Shown: positions 21,501-34,605, counted from the stretch's first letter. The stretch: 64,000 nucleotides of DNA from Cyrtodaria siliqua (GCA_037043455.1 JAWPHD010005070.1:62001-126000); one strand, 5' to 3'. Numbers and translations are program-made. Notes: generated from the letters alone by a model not told the origin.

Positions 21501-23545
21501 AACTAGGACTATTTTCTTAATAAATCTGTAATCTCCGTTATAATTTTCTGAATATATCTATACTGGAAGGATAAAGAAATGCATGATAAAAAAATGCCTA
21601 TACTACACTATTAAATACATCTAATTCCACGTAATATTCCAGATATATCTCAGAGTGTTTTGTACGGCAGGGGCTACAACTAATTACAGAAAGGACAACT
21701 CTCTATGTAGTATACCTTTTAATCAAAGTATACGTTGTTACACGAAATTAATAAATGTTTAATTTTCGCTCGAAATAGTCGAGCCACTTCAGTATTATGT
21801 TTAATGTTAAAAATTGCAACGTTTAAAGCCTATATGTTTGCTCACCTGCTTGAGACAAATTCGCATTCTGTCGATACTGAAACTTTAAAAGAGTAACCAT
21901 TGGTGTGTTCGGTGCTGTTTAAACCTTCTTTCCGAAAGGACAGGCCTAATGTCGCCCTGTACCATTCGCTTATCAGTAGCATATTGAACATAAAATATAT
22001 AGCAGAAATACCCATTATGCGTTTCTTTTTCTTTTCAGTATATAATCAATATTTTAAAGCAAGACCACATTTAGTCACTGCCAGGTCCTTCTATTGTTTT
22101 TTCCTTATAAGGCAGTTAATTTTAGAAAATATATATATCCATGGTAATTCACCTGTTCAGGCAATGATAAGAGAAAAACACAATTATAAAATAAACAGTA
22201 TACTTAATTAAGGTCTAACATAGACCATATATCATTTCAAACATTTGACAATTTAATCATGAGTTGACAATAAATGTATTCATATATACATATATATATT
22301 CAAGTGAAAGTTTAGCAATCCAAGCAACTGGCAACCCAATTTCATAATATTTACACATTTTACGCAGCTTTAAATAATACATTTTATAATGCAAACATTT
22401 GCTTTAACATTTTTATGATTTTTTTAAGTATGACAAACATAATACTATGTGCACGTTAACAGTTAAGTTCGAGGCAAAAGTATTGCAGACTATTAAAGTA
22501 CAAGGCATATGATATGGTGAGATTAGCATCTTCAAATTTGGCATACTGTTCAAGTATCACCCGTAAAACAAAACTCATATTATTATTCATGATTGCAGAC
22601 CGACGTGTATTCATGTTAGAGGGCACCCAAGTGTATTATAAGTTCTAGTGCATACTAGTGTTGCTATGCACGCGATAACGTTATATTCCATGGCCACTAG
22701 TGGAACTCACTCTAATTTATATTATAATACAGATATTTAACTTGAAAGAGTAAAGGACATATCAATTTTGCTATCAAAAACGTAGTGCTTAAGGTTGGCG
22801 GAAACAGCTTAAGTATAACTGGCGTTGACTCCACGTGAAAGAGGAGAGTGGAATTAACTTATATTAAAATACGACTGGAATCAACTTACCATTACATTTA
22901 AAACAAGTTTTGGCGAGTGAAATCAACGCAGTGGTGAGAAGGGGAAGGGACAACGTACTTATTCATATTATTAAAAAAACAAACAACACAATTATTTTTT
23001 ATCTGGAACGTTTGTCAAATTTCCCGGATTGAAATAGTAGGGGACACATACCATTTAAGACCAGCTGAACCAACTAAAAGTGTATTCCAGTAATGTTATC
23101 GAAGTGCAAGAGAAGTGCACAAATAGCATTTCAGACAAGCTGAACCAACTTCAAAATTTTATTCTAGTATTTTATCCGAGTGAAAGAGAACATTTAAGAC
23201 GAGTTGAACCAATTTTAAAAACATTATTTTAGTAGTTTATTCACTTGGAAGAGAAGAGCACACACAAATAAAGATCTACTACTATTTAAGACGAATAGCA
23301 CGCACAATAGAATATCCCAGTCATGGTATCCAAGTAGAAATCCTAACTAAGAGTTACTATGCATATATCGCTATTATGTTAAGAATGACCACCGCACAAA
23401 TGTATACCAACACCACACCAGCTAGAAACATATCTGACTGTTTATAATGAGGATAGGAAACCAGTTCATACATGTTAATATAATTGTACTATAAGCCGAG
23501 ACTACATATGAATTGAATTTTATGAGATTACTATTTTGTAGTCAG
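21501..23545. other. AT-rich region, no gene seen
   Basis: Only short unconvincing frames. Between 22850 and 23300 there are loose repeats with 'agaccagctgaaccaact' wording. Confidence 0.5.
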
Positions 23546-23549
23546 GAGT

Positions 23550-25315
23550 GGTTGGCAATTTTTTTTTTATTATTAGTGTGTAAGAATGGTTTGTGAGGTA
23601 TATTTGGTTTTTATGAGAATATCAGAATGCTTATTTGTATTTTATGGGAGTTTAAGAATGATTGGCAAGGATTATTTGTATTTTATAAGAATGGTTACCA
23701 ATGCTTATTGGTATTTTATGAGAGTATAAGAATGGTCGACAATGATTATTTGTATTTTATGAGAGTATAAGAACGGTTGTTATTTATTATTGTATGACAG
23801 TATAAGAAAAGCTGACAAGGAATATTTGCATTTTATGAGAGTATAAGAATGATTGGCAAGGATTATTTGTATTTTTATGAGAGTATAGCAATGGTGGGCA
23901 AGAATGATTTGTTTTTTAGGAGAATATAAGAATGATTGGTAAGGAATATTTTCATTTTATGAGAATATAAGAATGGTTGGCAATGCTTATTTGTATTTTA
24001 TGAGAGTATAAGAATGGTTGGCAATGCATATTTGTATTTTATGAGAGTATAAGAATGGTTGGAAATGCTTATTTGTATTTTATGAGCATATAAGAATGGT
24101 TGGAAAGGAACATTTGTATTATATGAGAGTTTAAGAATGATTGGCAGGGATTATTTGTATTTTATAAGAATGGTTGGCAATGCTTATTTGTATTTTATGA
24201 GAGTATAAGAATGGTTGAAAAGGAATATTTGTATTTTATGTGAGTAAAATAATGGTTTTTAAGGAATATTTGCATTTTATGAGAATACAAGAATGATTGG
24301 CAATGCTTATTTGTATTTTATGAGTGTATAATTATGGTTGGTAATGAATATTTTCATTTTATGAGAATATAAGAATGGTTGGCAATGCTTATTTATATTT
24401 CATGAGAGTATAAGAATATTTGGTAAGGAATGTTTGCATTTTATGAGAATATAAGAATGGTTGGCAATGCTTCTTTGTATTTTATGAGAGTATACTAATG
24501 GTCGGCAATGCTTATTTGTATTGTAAGAGAGTATAAGAATGATTGGTAAGGAATATATTCATTTTATGAGAATATAAGAATGGTTGGCAATGCTTATTTG
24601 TATTTATGAGAGTGTAAGAATAGTTAGCAATGCTTATTTGTATTTTATGACTATATAAGAATGGTTGGCAATGCTGATTTGTATTTTCTGAGAGTGGTTG
24701 GTAAGAAATAATTGCATTCCATGAGAATATAAGAATGGCTGGCAATGCTTATTTGTATTTTTATGAGAATGTAAGAGTGGTTGGCAATGCTTATTTGCAT
24801 TTTATGAGAGTATAAGAAGAATTGGTAAGGAATATTTGCAATTTTATGAGAATAGAAGAATGGTTGGCAATGCTTATTTGTATTTTATGAGAGAATACAA
24901 ATGGTTGACAATTCTTATTTGTATTTATGAGAGTATACGAATGGTTGGCAATGCTTATTTTTAAGGGAATATAAAAATAGGTGGCAATGCTTATTTATAT
25001 TTTCTAATAATGATTAATATTTGTAAGGAATATTTGAATTTTATGAGTTGGCAATGTTTATGTGTATTTTATGAGAGTATAATAATGCTTGGCAAGCTTA
25101 TTTGTATTTTATAAGACTATAAGAATGGTTGGTAAGGAATATTTACATCTTATAAGAATATATGAATGGTTGGCAATGCTTATTTGTATTTTTTACGAGT
25201 GTATACGAATGATTGGCAATGCTTAATTGTATCTTATGTGTGTATAAGAATGATTGATAAGGAATATTTGTATTTTATAAGAATGGTTGACAAGGAGTAT
25301 ATTATTATAAGAACC
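23550..25315. repeat. 41-bp minisatellite array
   Basis: About 40 imperfect units. Consensus begins TTGGCAATGCTTATTTGTAT and continues TTTATGAGAGTATAAGAATGG. Period 41 bp (for example starts at 23971 and 24012). Variants replace GCTTATTTGT by GGAATATTTGC. Confidence 0.92.
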
Positions 25316-26510
25316 ACATCCCCTCCTCACCCCACCCACCTCCCACTCAACCCCCCTCCCCTGCCCTTAAAGATCCTTAGATGTCATCCACGTGGAAAGA
25401 GTCTGATTTACAGCAGGCGAAGTTTACGGGCATATTTTATCCACGCCAGGGACTTACGACCTTACGGCCTTATTCCATGCACGCCAGAGGGTCGTACCCT
25501 GTTCTGTAAATCACGTCCTGCATACCCCCGTCCAGAAATGAAAGAGCCCCCTCCCTACCATCACCCACCTCCCACCCAACCCCCTCCCCTGCCCTTAAAG
25601 ATCCTAAGATGTCATCCACGTGGAAAGAGTCTGATTTACAGCAGGCCAAGTTTACGGGCATATTTCATCCACGCCAGGGACTTACGACCTTACGGCCTTA
25701 TTCCATGCACGCCAGAGAGTCGTATCCTGTTCTGTAAATCACGTCCTGCATACCCCCGTCCAGAAATGAAAGAGCCCCCTCCCTACCACCCCACCCATCT
25801 CCGGCCCAAACCCCTCCCCTGCCCTTAAAGAACCTAAGATGTCATCCACGTGGAAAGAGTCTGATTTACAGCAGGCCAAGTTTACGGGCATATTTCATCC
25901 ACGCCAGGGACTTACGACCTTACGGCCTTATTCCATGCACGCCAGAGGGTCGTATCCTGTTCTGTAAATCACGTCCTGCATACCCACGTCCAGAAATGAA
26001 AGAGCCCCCTCCCTACCACCCCACCCATCTCCCACCATCTCCCACCACCTCCCGCCGCCCCTAAAGACCCTAAGATGTCAACCACGTGGAAAGAGTCTGA
26101 TTTACAGCAGGCCAAGTTTACGGGAATATTTCATCCACGCCAGTGACTTACGACCTTACGGCCTTATTCCATGCACGCCAGAGGGTCGTATCCTGTTCTG
26201 TAAATCACGTCCTGCGTACCCCCTCCCAGAAATGAAAAAAACAAGCTCCCTCCCAAACCACCCACCTCTCCACCCCTAAAGATTCTAAGTTGGCATCCAC
26301 GTGGATAGTGTCTGATTTACAGCAGGCCAAGTTTACGGGCATATTTCATCCACGCCAGGGACTTACGACCTTACGGCCTTATCCCATGCACGCCAGAGGG
26401 TCGTATCCTGTTCTGTAAATCACATCCTGCATACCCACTCCCAGAATCGAAAGAAACCCCTCCCTGCCACCACCACCACCCAGCACCCACCCAAACCCCT
26501 CCCCGCTCCT
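25316..26510. repeat. GC-rich ~230-bp tandem repeat, five units
   Basis: Units are marked by ATGTCATCCACGTGG at 25381, 25609, 25839, 26075 and a variant at 26290. Each unit contains inverted arms GATTTACAGCAGG and CCTGTTCTGTAAATC around a core with CTTACGACCTTACGGCC. Units are joined by C-rich spacers of CCACCC type. The array is far more GC-rich than its flanks. Open frames here come from the repeat and are not genes. Confidence 0.92.
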
Positions 26511-26929
26511 AAATATCCTACGATCCTAAGAATGGTTGGCAAAGCTTGTTCGTATAATGTAAATTACGTCCTGCATATCCCTACCAGAAATTAAGAAGCA
26601 TCTCCTACCTTTCACACCCACCAACCCTCACCCCACCCACAGCCCTTAGTGTGCAGTCTAAAATGGGTCGGGGTTCGTTGTAAAAAATATGTTTTCTTAA
26701 ATGAAATTAAGTGTGTAGTTACTTAAGGGTGTATATGAAAGTGCTAAACATATATTAATTGCAAAAATGAAATAAAAGAAAGGTGAGTTTTCTGTCGATG
26801 CTTAGTGGAATAGTAACAGTAAAACGTGTTTATGACTGAGCTGGTGTTGGTATGAATTTGTGCGGTGGTCATTCTTAACATAATAGCCGACATTATAGAG
26901 AACACTTAGCATACGAAAAGAAACAGAAC

Positions 26930-27160
26930 AACATATCAGTATTATAGAGAATAACTGGGAATAAGTATCGGTATTATATTGAATATCTGGGGATAAATAT
27001 TGGAATTATATTGAATATCTGGCCATACAATATCGGAATCATATTGAATATCTGGGGATCTATATCGGTATTATATTAAATATCTGGGGATAAATATCTG
27101 TATAATATTGAATATCTAGTGATACACTATCGGTATTATAGTAAATATCCGGGAATAAGT
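26930..27160. repeat. ~33-bp minisatellite
   Basis: About six imperfect units with TATTGAATATCTGGGGATAA and TATCGGTATTAT. Confidence 0.8.
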
Positions 27161-27399
27161 AAAAAGCTAGATAACGCGATTATTGTGCAAACAAACATAC
27201 ACATGTTCTGACTACTGACTGTATGACGCTAATAAAAGCAAAGGTGCACACGTTATTGCGGAAAAACTAATTTCACTCTATCCTCAATACAATGTATACA
27301 CGTCTTATATCTGCCATTTAGTGTTTTTATTCCCTTATTTACCGTTAACAAAGTATATAAGATGTGTTTGGAAACAAATTATGCAAACGGTAATTATTG

Positions 27400-27625
27400 A
27401 ATAATATTAATTTATGAAAATTGGCCTTTCAAAAAATCAAAACCAATCATATGTATTTTTAAATAAAAACTTATAGAAACTGTCGCACACAAAATCAAAA
27501 ACCAATCATGCGATTTTTTATCAAATAAAAATATTTTATGAAATTATTCTTGCAAAAAAATCGAAGCCAATCATTCAAACAATAAATTTATATGAAAATT
27601 GTCTTTCACAAAACCAAAAACAATA
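27400..27625. repeat. Imperfect ~60-bp repeats
   Basis: Loose repetition of 'caaaaccaatcat' and 'tttatgaaaattg' blocks in AT-rich DNA downstream of the minus-strand gene. Confidence 0.5.
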
Positions 27626-27826
27626 AATAATCACGCCCAGACAGTACTATGTTGCATATATGAAACACTTTATCATTAATCACAAATTAAAAAAGAAAAA
27701 AGAAACGCTACGAAGCAATTTACAATCAGAAAGCTTGAAATCGAAAGATAAATAATTGAGATATAGATTTTATATTATAAGCTGCATATGTGTAATATTA
27801 TAAAAATTGAGTCACCTGGAAACTCT

Positions 27827-28028
27827 TCATGTCTGTTTTCCGGATCGCCGACTCGAAATAGCTGAGACAGTAATGGACGATCTGCTGTTGCTAGTGGAGC
27901 GGTGCGAGACGGCGGGTACTCTCTTCTGACTTCGAGTGGCGGCAACGGAGCTGTGAGAGACGACGGGCACTCTCTTCTGACTTGGTGTGGTGGCGATGGC
28001 GGAAGATCTAGACATTGCAGAATCTGAC
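27827..28028 (-). CDS. Terminal exon of Ser/Lys/Thr-rich basic protein gene
   Basis: Acceptor AG at 28030-28029 follows a pyrimidine-rich tract (AATTCTTCTAG). The exon starts with G, completing the AG|G Arg codon from the preceding exon, and ends at TGA 27829-27827 (66 residues). The peptide carries a duplicated motif: SQKRVPVVSH and SQKRVPAVSH, 18 residues apart, within a Ser-rich basic sequence ending SSRRSGKQT. It is compositionally continuous with the large exon, which supports the join. Confidence 0.7.
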
Positions 28029-28149
28029 CTAGAAGAATTAATTATTTATCGTTTTAAAAAGTATGCCAATAATCACAAGTTCTAATACTATTAGTTGATA
28101 CAGTTCTACATACATACAAGACGAATGGTTGACTACGTTAGTAGAGGCC

Positions 28150-28397
28150 TACTGTTTGTTTGAATGTTGTTTTACGTCAATTTTCAACACATGTAAGGTT
28201 ATATATGACGGTCGATTTTTTTTGTTGTGGAGGCAGACCACCCACTTTTCCTGGGTAGAACCAGTACTGTACAACTCACGCCATCCGTAAGAATCGACAC
28301 TTCCCCACTTACAAGTCGAGCTCCCAGTGGGATTCGAACCCGCAGCGGTGAGAGGCGAATGTTTACAACGCAACGTCTTAACCATTTGGCCACGGAG
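28150..28397 (-). mobile_element. tRNA-derived SINE (family 1) in the last intron
   Basis: On the minus strand the head has an A box (TGGCCAAATGGTTAAG) and a B box (GGTTCGAATCC), followed by a body with GTGTCGATTCTTACGGATGG and ACAGTACTGGTTCTACCCAGG, and a tail TGACGTAAAACAACATTC. No intact tRNA cloverleaf end. Truncated relatives are at 38331-38520 and 42225-42390. Confidence 0.85.
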
Positions 28398-28984
28398 ACG
28401 CTGATAGTATATTGTATTATGAGACTAACATCGACTATTAAATTAAATGGACAATCTGTTTTAAAAGCAAGATTATAGTGAACGTAAAACTCGACATAGA
28501 TTTCATAAGCACCATTTATTTATATTCAAACTAACGGGATTGTGACGTCATCACAGCGATGCGCCCTCTGTAGGCGAAAATCTTCAATAAAGGAAAGTAA
28601 CACCATAATATTTGGTGTTTGTCGATCAAATATCTTCTTCTTCAAAAAGGTAATGTGCTTTATTTCACCAATAATAATAATAACATGTTTCTTAACATTG
28701 TATTAAAGAACATGGTTATTAAAGTGATGACCATGGAACTTTCAGGAAAATAACAATATAAATATATAAAATTAACACCAACATGCTAATTATATTTAAT
28801 TCATCAGCTTTTTTGATCTACTATATAGCTAACCGCGTCCGCTAGTTTTAACTTAAAAAAAGAAAATTAAAACTTCATAATAATGCTTTCTCCTTAAGTA
28901 AATATACCTAACTCATTAATATTGATTAGTGGCTATAATATATCATAACTAGTGTGCACGTTAAGTTGAATTATTTAATTATCT

Positions 28985-28986
28985 GG

Positions 28987-29020
<34 letters not shown>

Positions 29021-29042
29021 TAACAATAATAATAATAATAAA
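28985..29042. repeat. (AAT)n/(AAC) microsatellite in intron
   Basis: AATAATAAT repeated with two CAATAA interruptions. Confidence 0.9.
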
Positions 29043-29396
29043 AGGAAAATAACAGTAATGCAAATAATTAAATATTTCAACTTGTGCATTTTTTTTATAC
29101 TTATTTTATTTACTTCAGGAGAAATTAATATTACGAATTTTTTCTTTCCTTTTTTTTATTTATCAAAACTAGCGAACGTTGTTAGTTATAGAAAAACTAT
29201 AAAATATCTAATAAATGGGCCAGGAAGAACTTTTCAGACGTTTAGTTGTGTTTTGATACGTGAAATTGTGTAAAACAATCATTTCCCATATGTCACATAC
29301 AGTATAACGTACGGGTCAGCGGTAACGAGGTTTTGTAAAAGAAAGAAAAGAAGACACATGCATTCAAGTTAATTTAGTAATTAAAAAGAGACTTAC

Positions 29397-30902
29397 CTGT
29401 ATGTGAGATCACTGGTACTACCAACATCTGCTACTCTCAACTGGTTGCATGATGTGGCAATGTTTGATCTTGTAGAGCAAGTTGTCGTAGTCGAGCAGCT
29501 GATAGTGGAATTTCGTGAGTCGACGGACAGTTGGCTCGGCCTTGATGACCTCTTGGACGATTTAGAAGTGGCAACCGATATAACGGTTCGTATCGATGCA
29601 TTAGATGTCGAGCATGAAGCAGATAGAAGAGTTCTTATGGACTCTGTTGATGGGCTTCGGGACGGCGTAGTGGCCTTTTGAGACAACGGTCTGCTTGTTC
29701 TCGTTTCACCGTTTACGGAGTCGGTAGAAGAACGTTCAACCTTTGTTGAAACGTTTGCATTTCCAACATGCTTGGTGACAGAGTTAGGATCGTTGAACTC
29801 GACAGATGCCTTTGACCTGACCAAATCATTTGAACTACGTACTTGATCTGTCGATATGTTTCGTCTTTTGTCACGGGTTGTAACAACAGGTTGGCCAACG
29901 ATGTTCTTGACTGTGGCTTTCCTTCTGTCAGGTTCGACAACTCTGCCATCTTTGTTTGTCGCAGGCTTTGTTGATCCTCTTGTTGTTTTAACGGAGCTTT
30001 TATCAGATTTAGTGTTGACATATTTGGCCGTAGATTTATCGGATATTGCCTTTGTGTCCGTGTTTCTGTCAGACTTAGAACTTGCATATTTGCCTGCTAA
30101 GTGCTTTGTCACGCCTGTAGAGTTGGCAAGTACATCCTTGTTGCTGGTTTTATGTATGATAGCCGATCCGCAATCAGCGCTGACAACTTCTGCTGTTGCA
30201 AGTTTAGTGGATCCAGTGGGCTTGTTGTTGACAGATTTGGTTGATGACGGTCTGACGACGCTGCTGTCCGATTTTGCGGAATTGCTTCTGCTAGATTCAG
30301 ATTGGGCGGATACCGTGGCTTTTTGTAGTGTTCTGGTATCAGATTTGTCACTGACTTCTGTTTCTTTAAATGCAGCAACGGATCCTTTGGCGCTACGATC
30401 GCCATCTTTATCAGATCTGGTCTGACTTCTATTAGACTTGATGTCATCATCTTTTCTTGGAGGTTTGTCAGGTTCAGTTGAGCCTTTTCTGTCGTTCCTG
30501 CTGCCCTTGTTTTCAATTCGTGCAGACTTAATGGATATTGGTTCAACATGTGATGGACTTTTATCTGATTTAGCTCTGGCGTTTCTTGCCGATGGAGGAC
30601 GGGATTTTCGTGTAGGAACGATGGAACCTGATTTGCTCTCGGTTGGGCATTTTTCGACATTAGTGCTGGATTTTAGGGTAGGCTTGATAGTCGTACACAT
30701 TTCTAAAGCATCTCTTGAATTTCCCACAGGTTTGCGTGAGTCCTTCTTCTCTAACACAGTTAGGGATGAAAGCGACAAATGCAAAACCTCTCTAACGGGA
30801 GACGCGGATTCACTTCTTGTGTGCATTGCCCGCGAAATCATTGAAGAGGTAATGGTCGTGTTAGATGCTGCAGCTGTGGCCATCTTTTTCTTCTTCTTCT
30901 TT
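29397..30902 (-). CDS. Large exon of Ser/Lys/Thr-rich basic protein gene
   Basis: Product not recognised. The exon is 1506 nt with no stop. The acceptor (TTTATTTTTTTAG) ends at 30903. The donor CAG|GTAAGTCT begins at 29396 and is a perfect consensus. It adds about 502 residues: a Lys-rich run, MATAAASNTTITSSM, then long Ser, Lys, Thr, Arg and Asp-rich sequence with recurring SDKS, TKSD and SSTKS blocks and very few aromatic residues. It is probably intrinsically disordered, and many SP, TP and RSxS sites could be phosphorylated. The exon opens with one nucleotide that completes a Lys codon from exon 34437-34605. An ATG in good context (AAGATGG, 30883-30881) could start a shorter form. Together the four exons give 668 codons plus stop, open throughout. 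It could be a cytoskeletal or scaffold protein, but there is no domain to say so. Confidence 0.75.
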
Positions 30903-30919
30903 CTAAAAAAATAAATATG

Positions 30920-31140
30920 TATACTACCAATTGTGCCTCCTAAGAACCATATGCCCACATACGATTCTTATATGACCCTCATATGATACCTACTATATGA
31001 TACTTACATGAAAGGGGCAGTACATGATTCTAATATAAAACCTGGATATAATGAGAATCATATAACAATTGGGGAGGGTGGGGGGAGGGGTGGGGGGGGG
31101 GGGGGTTGGGGGTGAGATGGGGGGGAATCATTAGAATCGT
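30920..31140. repeat. Intronic repeats and G-rich tract
   Basis: 'atatgatac' repeats surround a tract at about 31068-31125 that is almost pure G on the + strand (runs of up to 14). It could form G-quadruplexes on that strand. It lies in the intron just upstream of the large exon. Confidence 0.75.
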
Positions 31141-32485
31141 ATGGAAATGTATAAATTTATTCTCAAATGGCAATTATACGATACTTCTATTATATAAATA
31201 GCATATGATAGGTTTTATATAAGAATCGTATGTGGCTCCCTTTATATAGAATGCTGTCATATGTTAATTATATATGGTAACATTATTTATGTACATGCGG
31301 TTGTCTAAAATAGAGGAAACATATCCTAACACTCACACACTTTGCTCTGAGGAATTGATTGCAGTCGCTTGTCTTTAAACCATTCTATTCACATTTTACC
31401 AACACAGCACTACACAGTATGTGTCAATGTATACTGAACAAAATTGTTAAGCACTATTTTCTAGGGACATAGATATAAAATATAAACATTGATATAATTG
31501 TTTGAAGCTTTTAGAAGTGCTAGGCGAGATGTGATTTTCCAAAAAAATAATATTTATTATTTTCTAAGCGAAGTATCAAATTACCTTCCATATATAAACA
31601 ACAACTTATTTCGTTATAGGAACGTAATACTTTGAACAAATGTAATGATTGGCATTGACAAGAATTGCACATTCTGTCAATGTTTAAAAACCGATAAAAA
31701 AAATTCACAAAAGATTATTATTCTCCAAAAAAAATCAACAAAAAAAAAATCATTCCAAATTTCATAATTTTAAAATGATCTCCTTTTCATTGAAATGAGA
31801 TCGCTTAATAGTATATTCCCAACATATGTGCTTTATTTTTTTATCAACGACTTTGTTTACAAATGACTGTGTAGCATTATTAATGGTCATATTTATGTCA
31901 CTTTATTATTGACCCGAACATATGATATCATTATTCAAAATACAAAAGATCTTTAGGTCCATGAGTACAACAAAATACATATATATATATACAAGACAAT
32001 AAATGGCAACACATGAAGTCAGTTTTTTTGTCACATATCATCTTTTGTAATCAAATACATTTCTCTATTAATCGAGAGAACACTTACTAACGAGTATTTC
32101 AGTCCAAGATGTTTTCTCTTAGGAGAGTGAAAAGGGTATACTTATTGTTACCTATGAATATTTTTAAGAAAGATGTAAACATGTTATAATGTCATCCAAA
32201 GCCATTTATTTTTAATTATAACATATAGAATTGTCTGGATGAGTAATTCGAATGTTGATTGTTTACATTTAACATCACATGATGTTACTGTGTTTATAAT
32301 GTGTTTATAATATGACTCATTCAATGTTATTGGAATATTCTAAATCTTCTATGACCTTCTATGAGGCATCATACGACTGTTAAGGGTATTAAAAAAAACA
32401 CCTTATCTTATTCTTATTCATATTCTAAATGTTCTGTGACATTCTATCACAGTATAAACTCAGCCTTTTGGGGTTGTTGTTTGTT
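31141..32485. other. Intron sequence, nothing recognised
   Basis: AT-rich, no coding or RNA gene signal, a short (AT)n at about 31975-31990. Confidence 0.5.
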
Positions 32486-32489
32486 CAGT

Positions 32490-33160
32490 ATTCGCCCAGT
32501 ATGGTTCCACCCTCCCACCCCCCCCCCCCCCACCTCAATTCATGTTCCCGTTATCATTTTTTGTTCATGCTCATTAAAGGTCTTCACCATGACCCCTGCA
32601 TTGTTTAGACGTCCAAAGGTCAAATACTCTAAAAATTCAATTACACTGTCATTTTTCATATTTTTGCACATAACTTGGTGTATGTAATCGTCTCTGAAAA
32701 ACCCGGACGTCTGCTTTTTTTTAAACTTATGTCTCAAATGAAACATTATGATGATGGGATTACACTGTATACATTTGTTTCCTCCTACTTCATCAGTGGG
32801 GACCAGGGGGAAGGGGCATCAAATACACTAATAATTCAATTGCAATGTTATTTTCCCATACTTTTGCACATTAGTTGGTGTAATAGTAATCTATGAAAGA
32901 GATACACAGCATGTCAAATTATTTATTATTTAAAACCAAGGTCCCTGGGGGTTGGGGTGGTGGGGGGAGGGTATCAGGTGGTCAATTGTTTTTTTTAATT
33001 ATGTCTCAAACGAACATTTTGATGAAGAGATTATTGTGTATAATAATATGTTGTTCTCCTGTACGTGTGTGTGTGGTGGTGGGTGGGGGTGGCCTGTGTG
33101 AAGAAAACGTTGGTATTTGGGATGGTACGCAGTCGAATTCGTTCTAGTTTGTCCATGTTT
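32490..33160 (+). repeat. Dispersed repeat with poly-C start and GT-rich spacers
   Basis: A poly-C run (32516-32531) is followed by 'aattcatgttc' and 'tgttcatgctcattaaaggtcttca', matching 6108-6160. Downstream, paragraphs with 'tatgtctcaaa(t/c)gaacatt' recur at about 32730 and 33000. Confidence 0.65.
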
Positions 33161-33499
33161 CAGTTAATAAAAGGATATCACAGCCTTGTATCATTGACGT
33201 GCATTTTATTTACTAAATTTATTTGCTCAGTATCGTTTAGGATAAAGGCAACAGTTAATATTTATATGACTGCCAAGGCAATCGGAACCGTGCAGTGACG
33301 TCGATTTCCGCGACAGTCAGTATTTATCGATTAGGAAAACTGACGAGATATCTAAGATTGTGGCAAAACTGACCGCAGTCGGTACTTATTTGTCATGGGA
33401 ATTAATATTTAGGTAAAAAAAATGTAAGCAAAAGCGAAGAATAAAAACAAATCATCGAAAGTACTGGAATACATATAAAGTACAGTATAATAGTCCGTT

Positions 33500-33930
33500 C
33501 GATATATAATGAAATGTATTGCAGGACATGAAATTGAGATATACACCGAAATACAAATTGCGTGCCATGATATTGCCGATATATGTAGAAATGCAATTTA
33601 GGCCTTGAGATTGGGATGTACAACAAAATGCATTGCAGGCTATGAGGTTGGGATGTACACCGAAATGCAATGCGGGCTATCGATTGGAATGTGCACCGAA
33701 ATGCATTGCGGGCTATGAGATTGGGATGTACGCTGAAATGCACTGCGGGCTATGAGATTTGGATGTCCACCAAAATGTAATTGTGGGCTATGAGATTTGG
33801 ATGTCCACCGAAATGCATTGCGGGCTTTGAGATTGGGATGTCAACCGAAATACATTGCGGTCTATTAGATTGGGATAAACACCGAAATGCAGCGAGACTA
33901 TGAGATTGGGATGTACACCGAAATGTAAGT
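33500..33930. repeat. ~37-bp minisatellite in intron
   Basis: About eleven units with GAAATGCATTGCGGGCTATG then AGATTGGGATGTACACC. Confidence 0.88.
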
Positions 33931-34436
33931 TTTTAAGTCAAAATGAGGCAAGATAAATAAATCGAGGTGCACATTTTAAAGTTTGAATAAAACTCGAGAT
34001 TGCCATGTGTCCTTTTAAGTTCCAGGTTCATGGGATCATGCTTCAGATGTTTACAAAGTTTCATTGTTGTAGACCTTATACTTTGAAAGTTATTAGCCAC
34101 AATCAGTTATTAACGGACAGACGGACGGACAACACCAATGGCAGATATTTTTCCCATTTAGTAGGCAACAGTCGGAAGTCAGTAATTATAATAAATAATA
34201 GATGAACATATAAATACATCGTAGCCAGTTGACTTTCTAAATAGAATATTATAAATGCAACAGTGTACATATATGTATGATATAGCAAACGCCGCGACGC
34301 ATGCACAATCGATGTAATTTTCTTTAATTTTGTTGAGACCAGTAAAATCTTTATTGACAACGGGATTTCAGGGATGGGTGGAGCATATTATTGGTTACTA
34401 AGACGTTTTTTGCACGTGAAATCAATAGAAACTTAC

Positions 34437-34605
34437 TTCATGTTCCGTGCCACTCTTTTTAGCTTGTCAGCAGCGGCCTCTAACGTTGCATGGGGATCAT
34501 AGTTCAAAGCGTCTGGTCCCCGTCTTGGTAACAGCTTGTGATAGTTGATACCTTGGTTACCGGAGCAGTCATCCTGTCGTTGTCTGGCACGAGGCTCGTG
34601 CAGAC
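34437..34605 (-). CDS. Internal exon of Ser/Lys/Thr-rich basic protein gene
   Basis: A 169-nt exon with consensus ends: acceptor TGTTCTGTTTCCAG to 34606, donor GAA|GTAAGT from 34436. It enters at phase 1 (GT completes a Gly codon) and leaves with AA, which joins the A of the next exon to make Lys. The peptide includes LHEPRARQRQDDCSGN, INYHKLLPRRGPDALNYDP and a probable helix TLEAAADKLKRVARNMK. It is less biased in composition than the next exon and would be the best query for homology. Confidence 0.75.

Noticed and set aside
25166..25828. 220-codon frame with repeated PRPEMKEPPPY peptides
   Set aside because: Produced by the ~230-bp tandem repeat; the repeated peptide follows the DNA period and shows no sign of selection.
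29856..30425. Plus-strand 189-codon frame opposite the large exon
   Set aside because: Antisense shadow of the Ser/Lys/Thr-rich exon, which has splice-site support on the minus strand.
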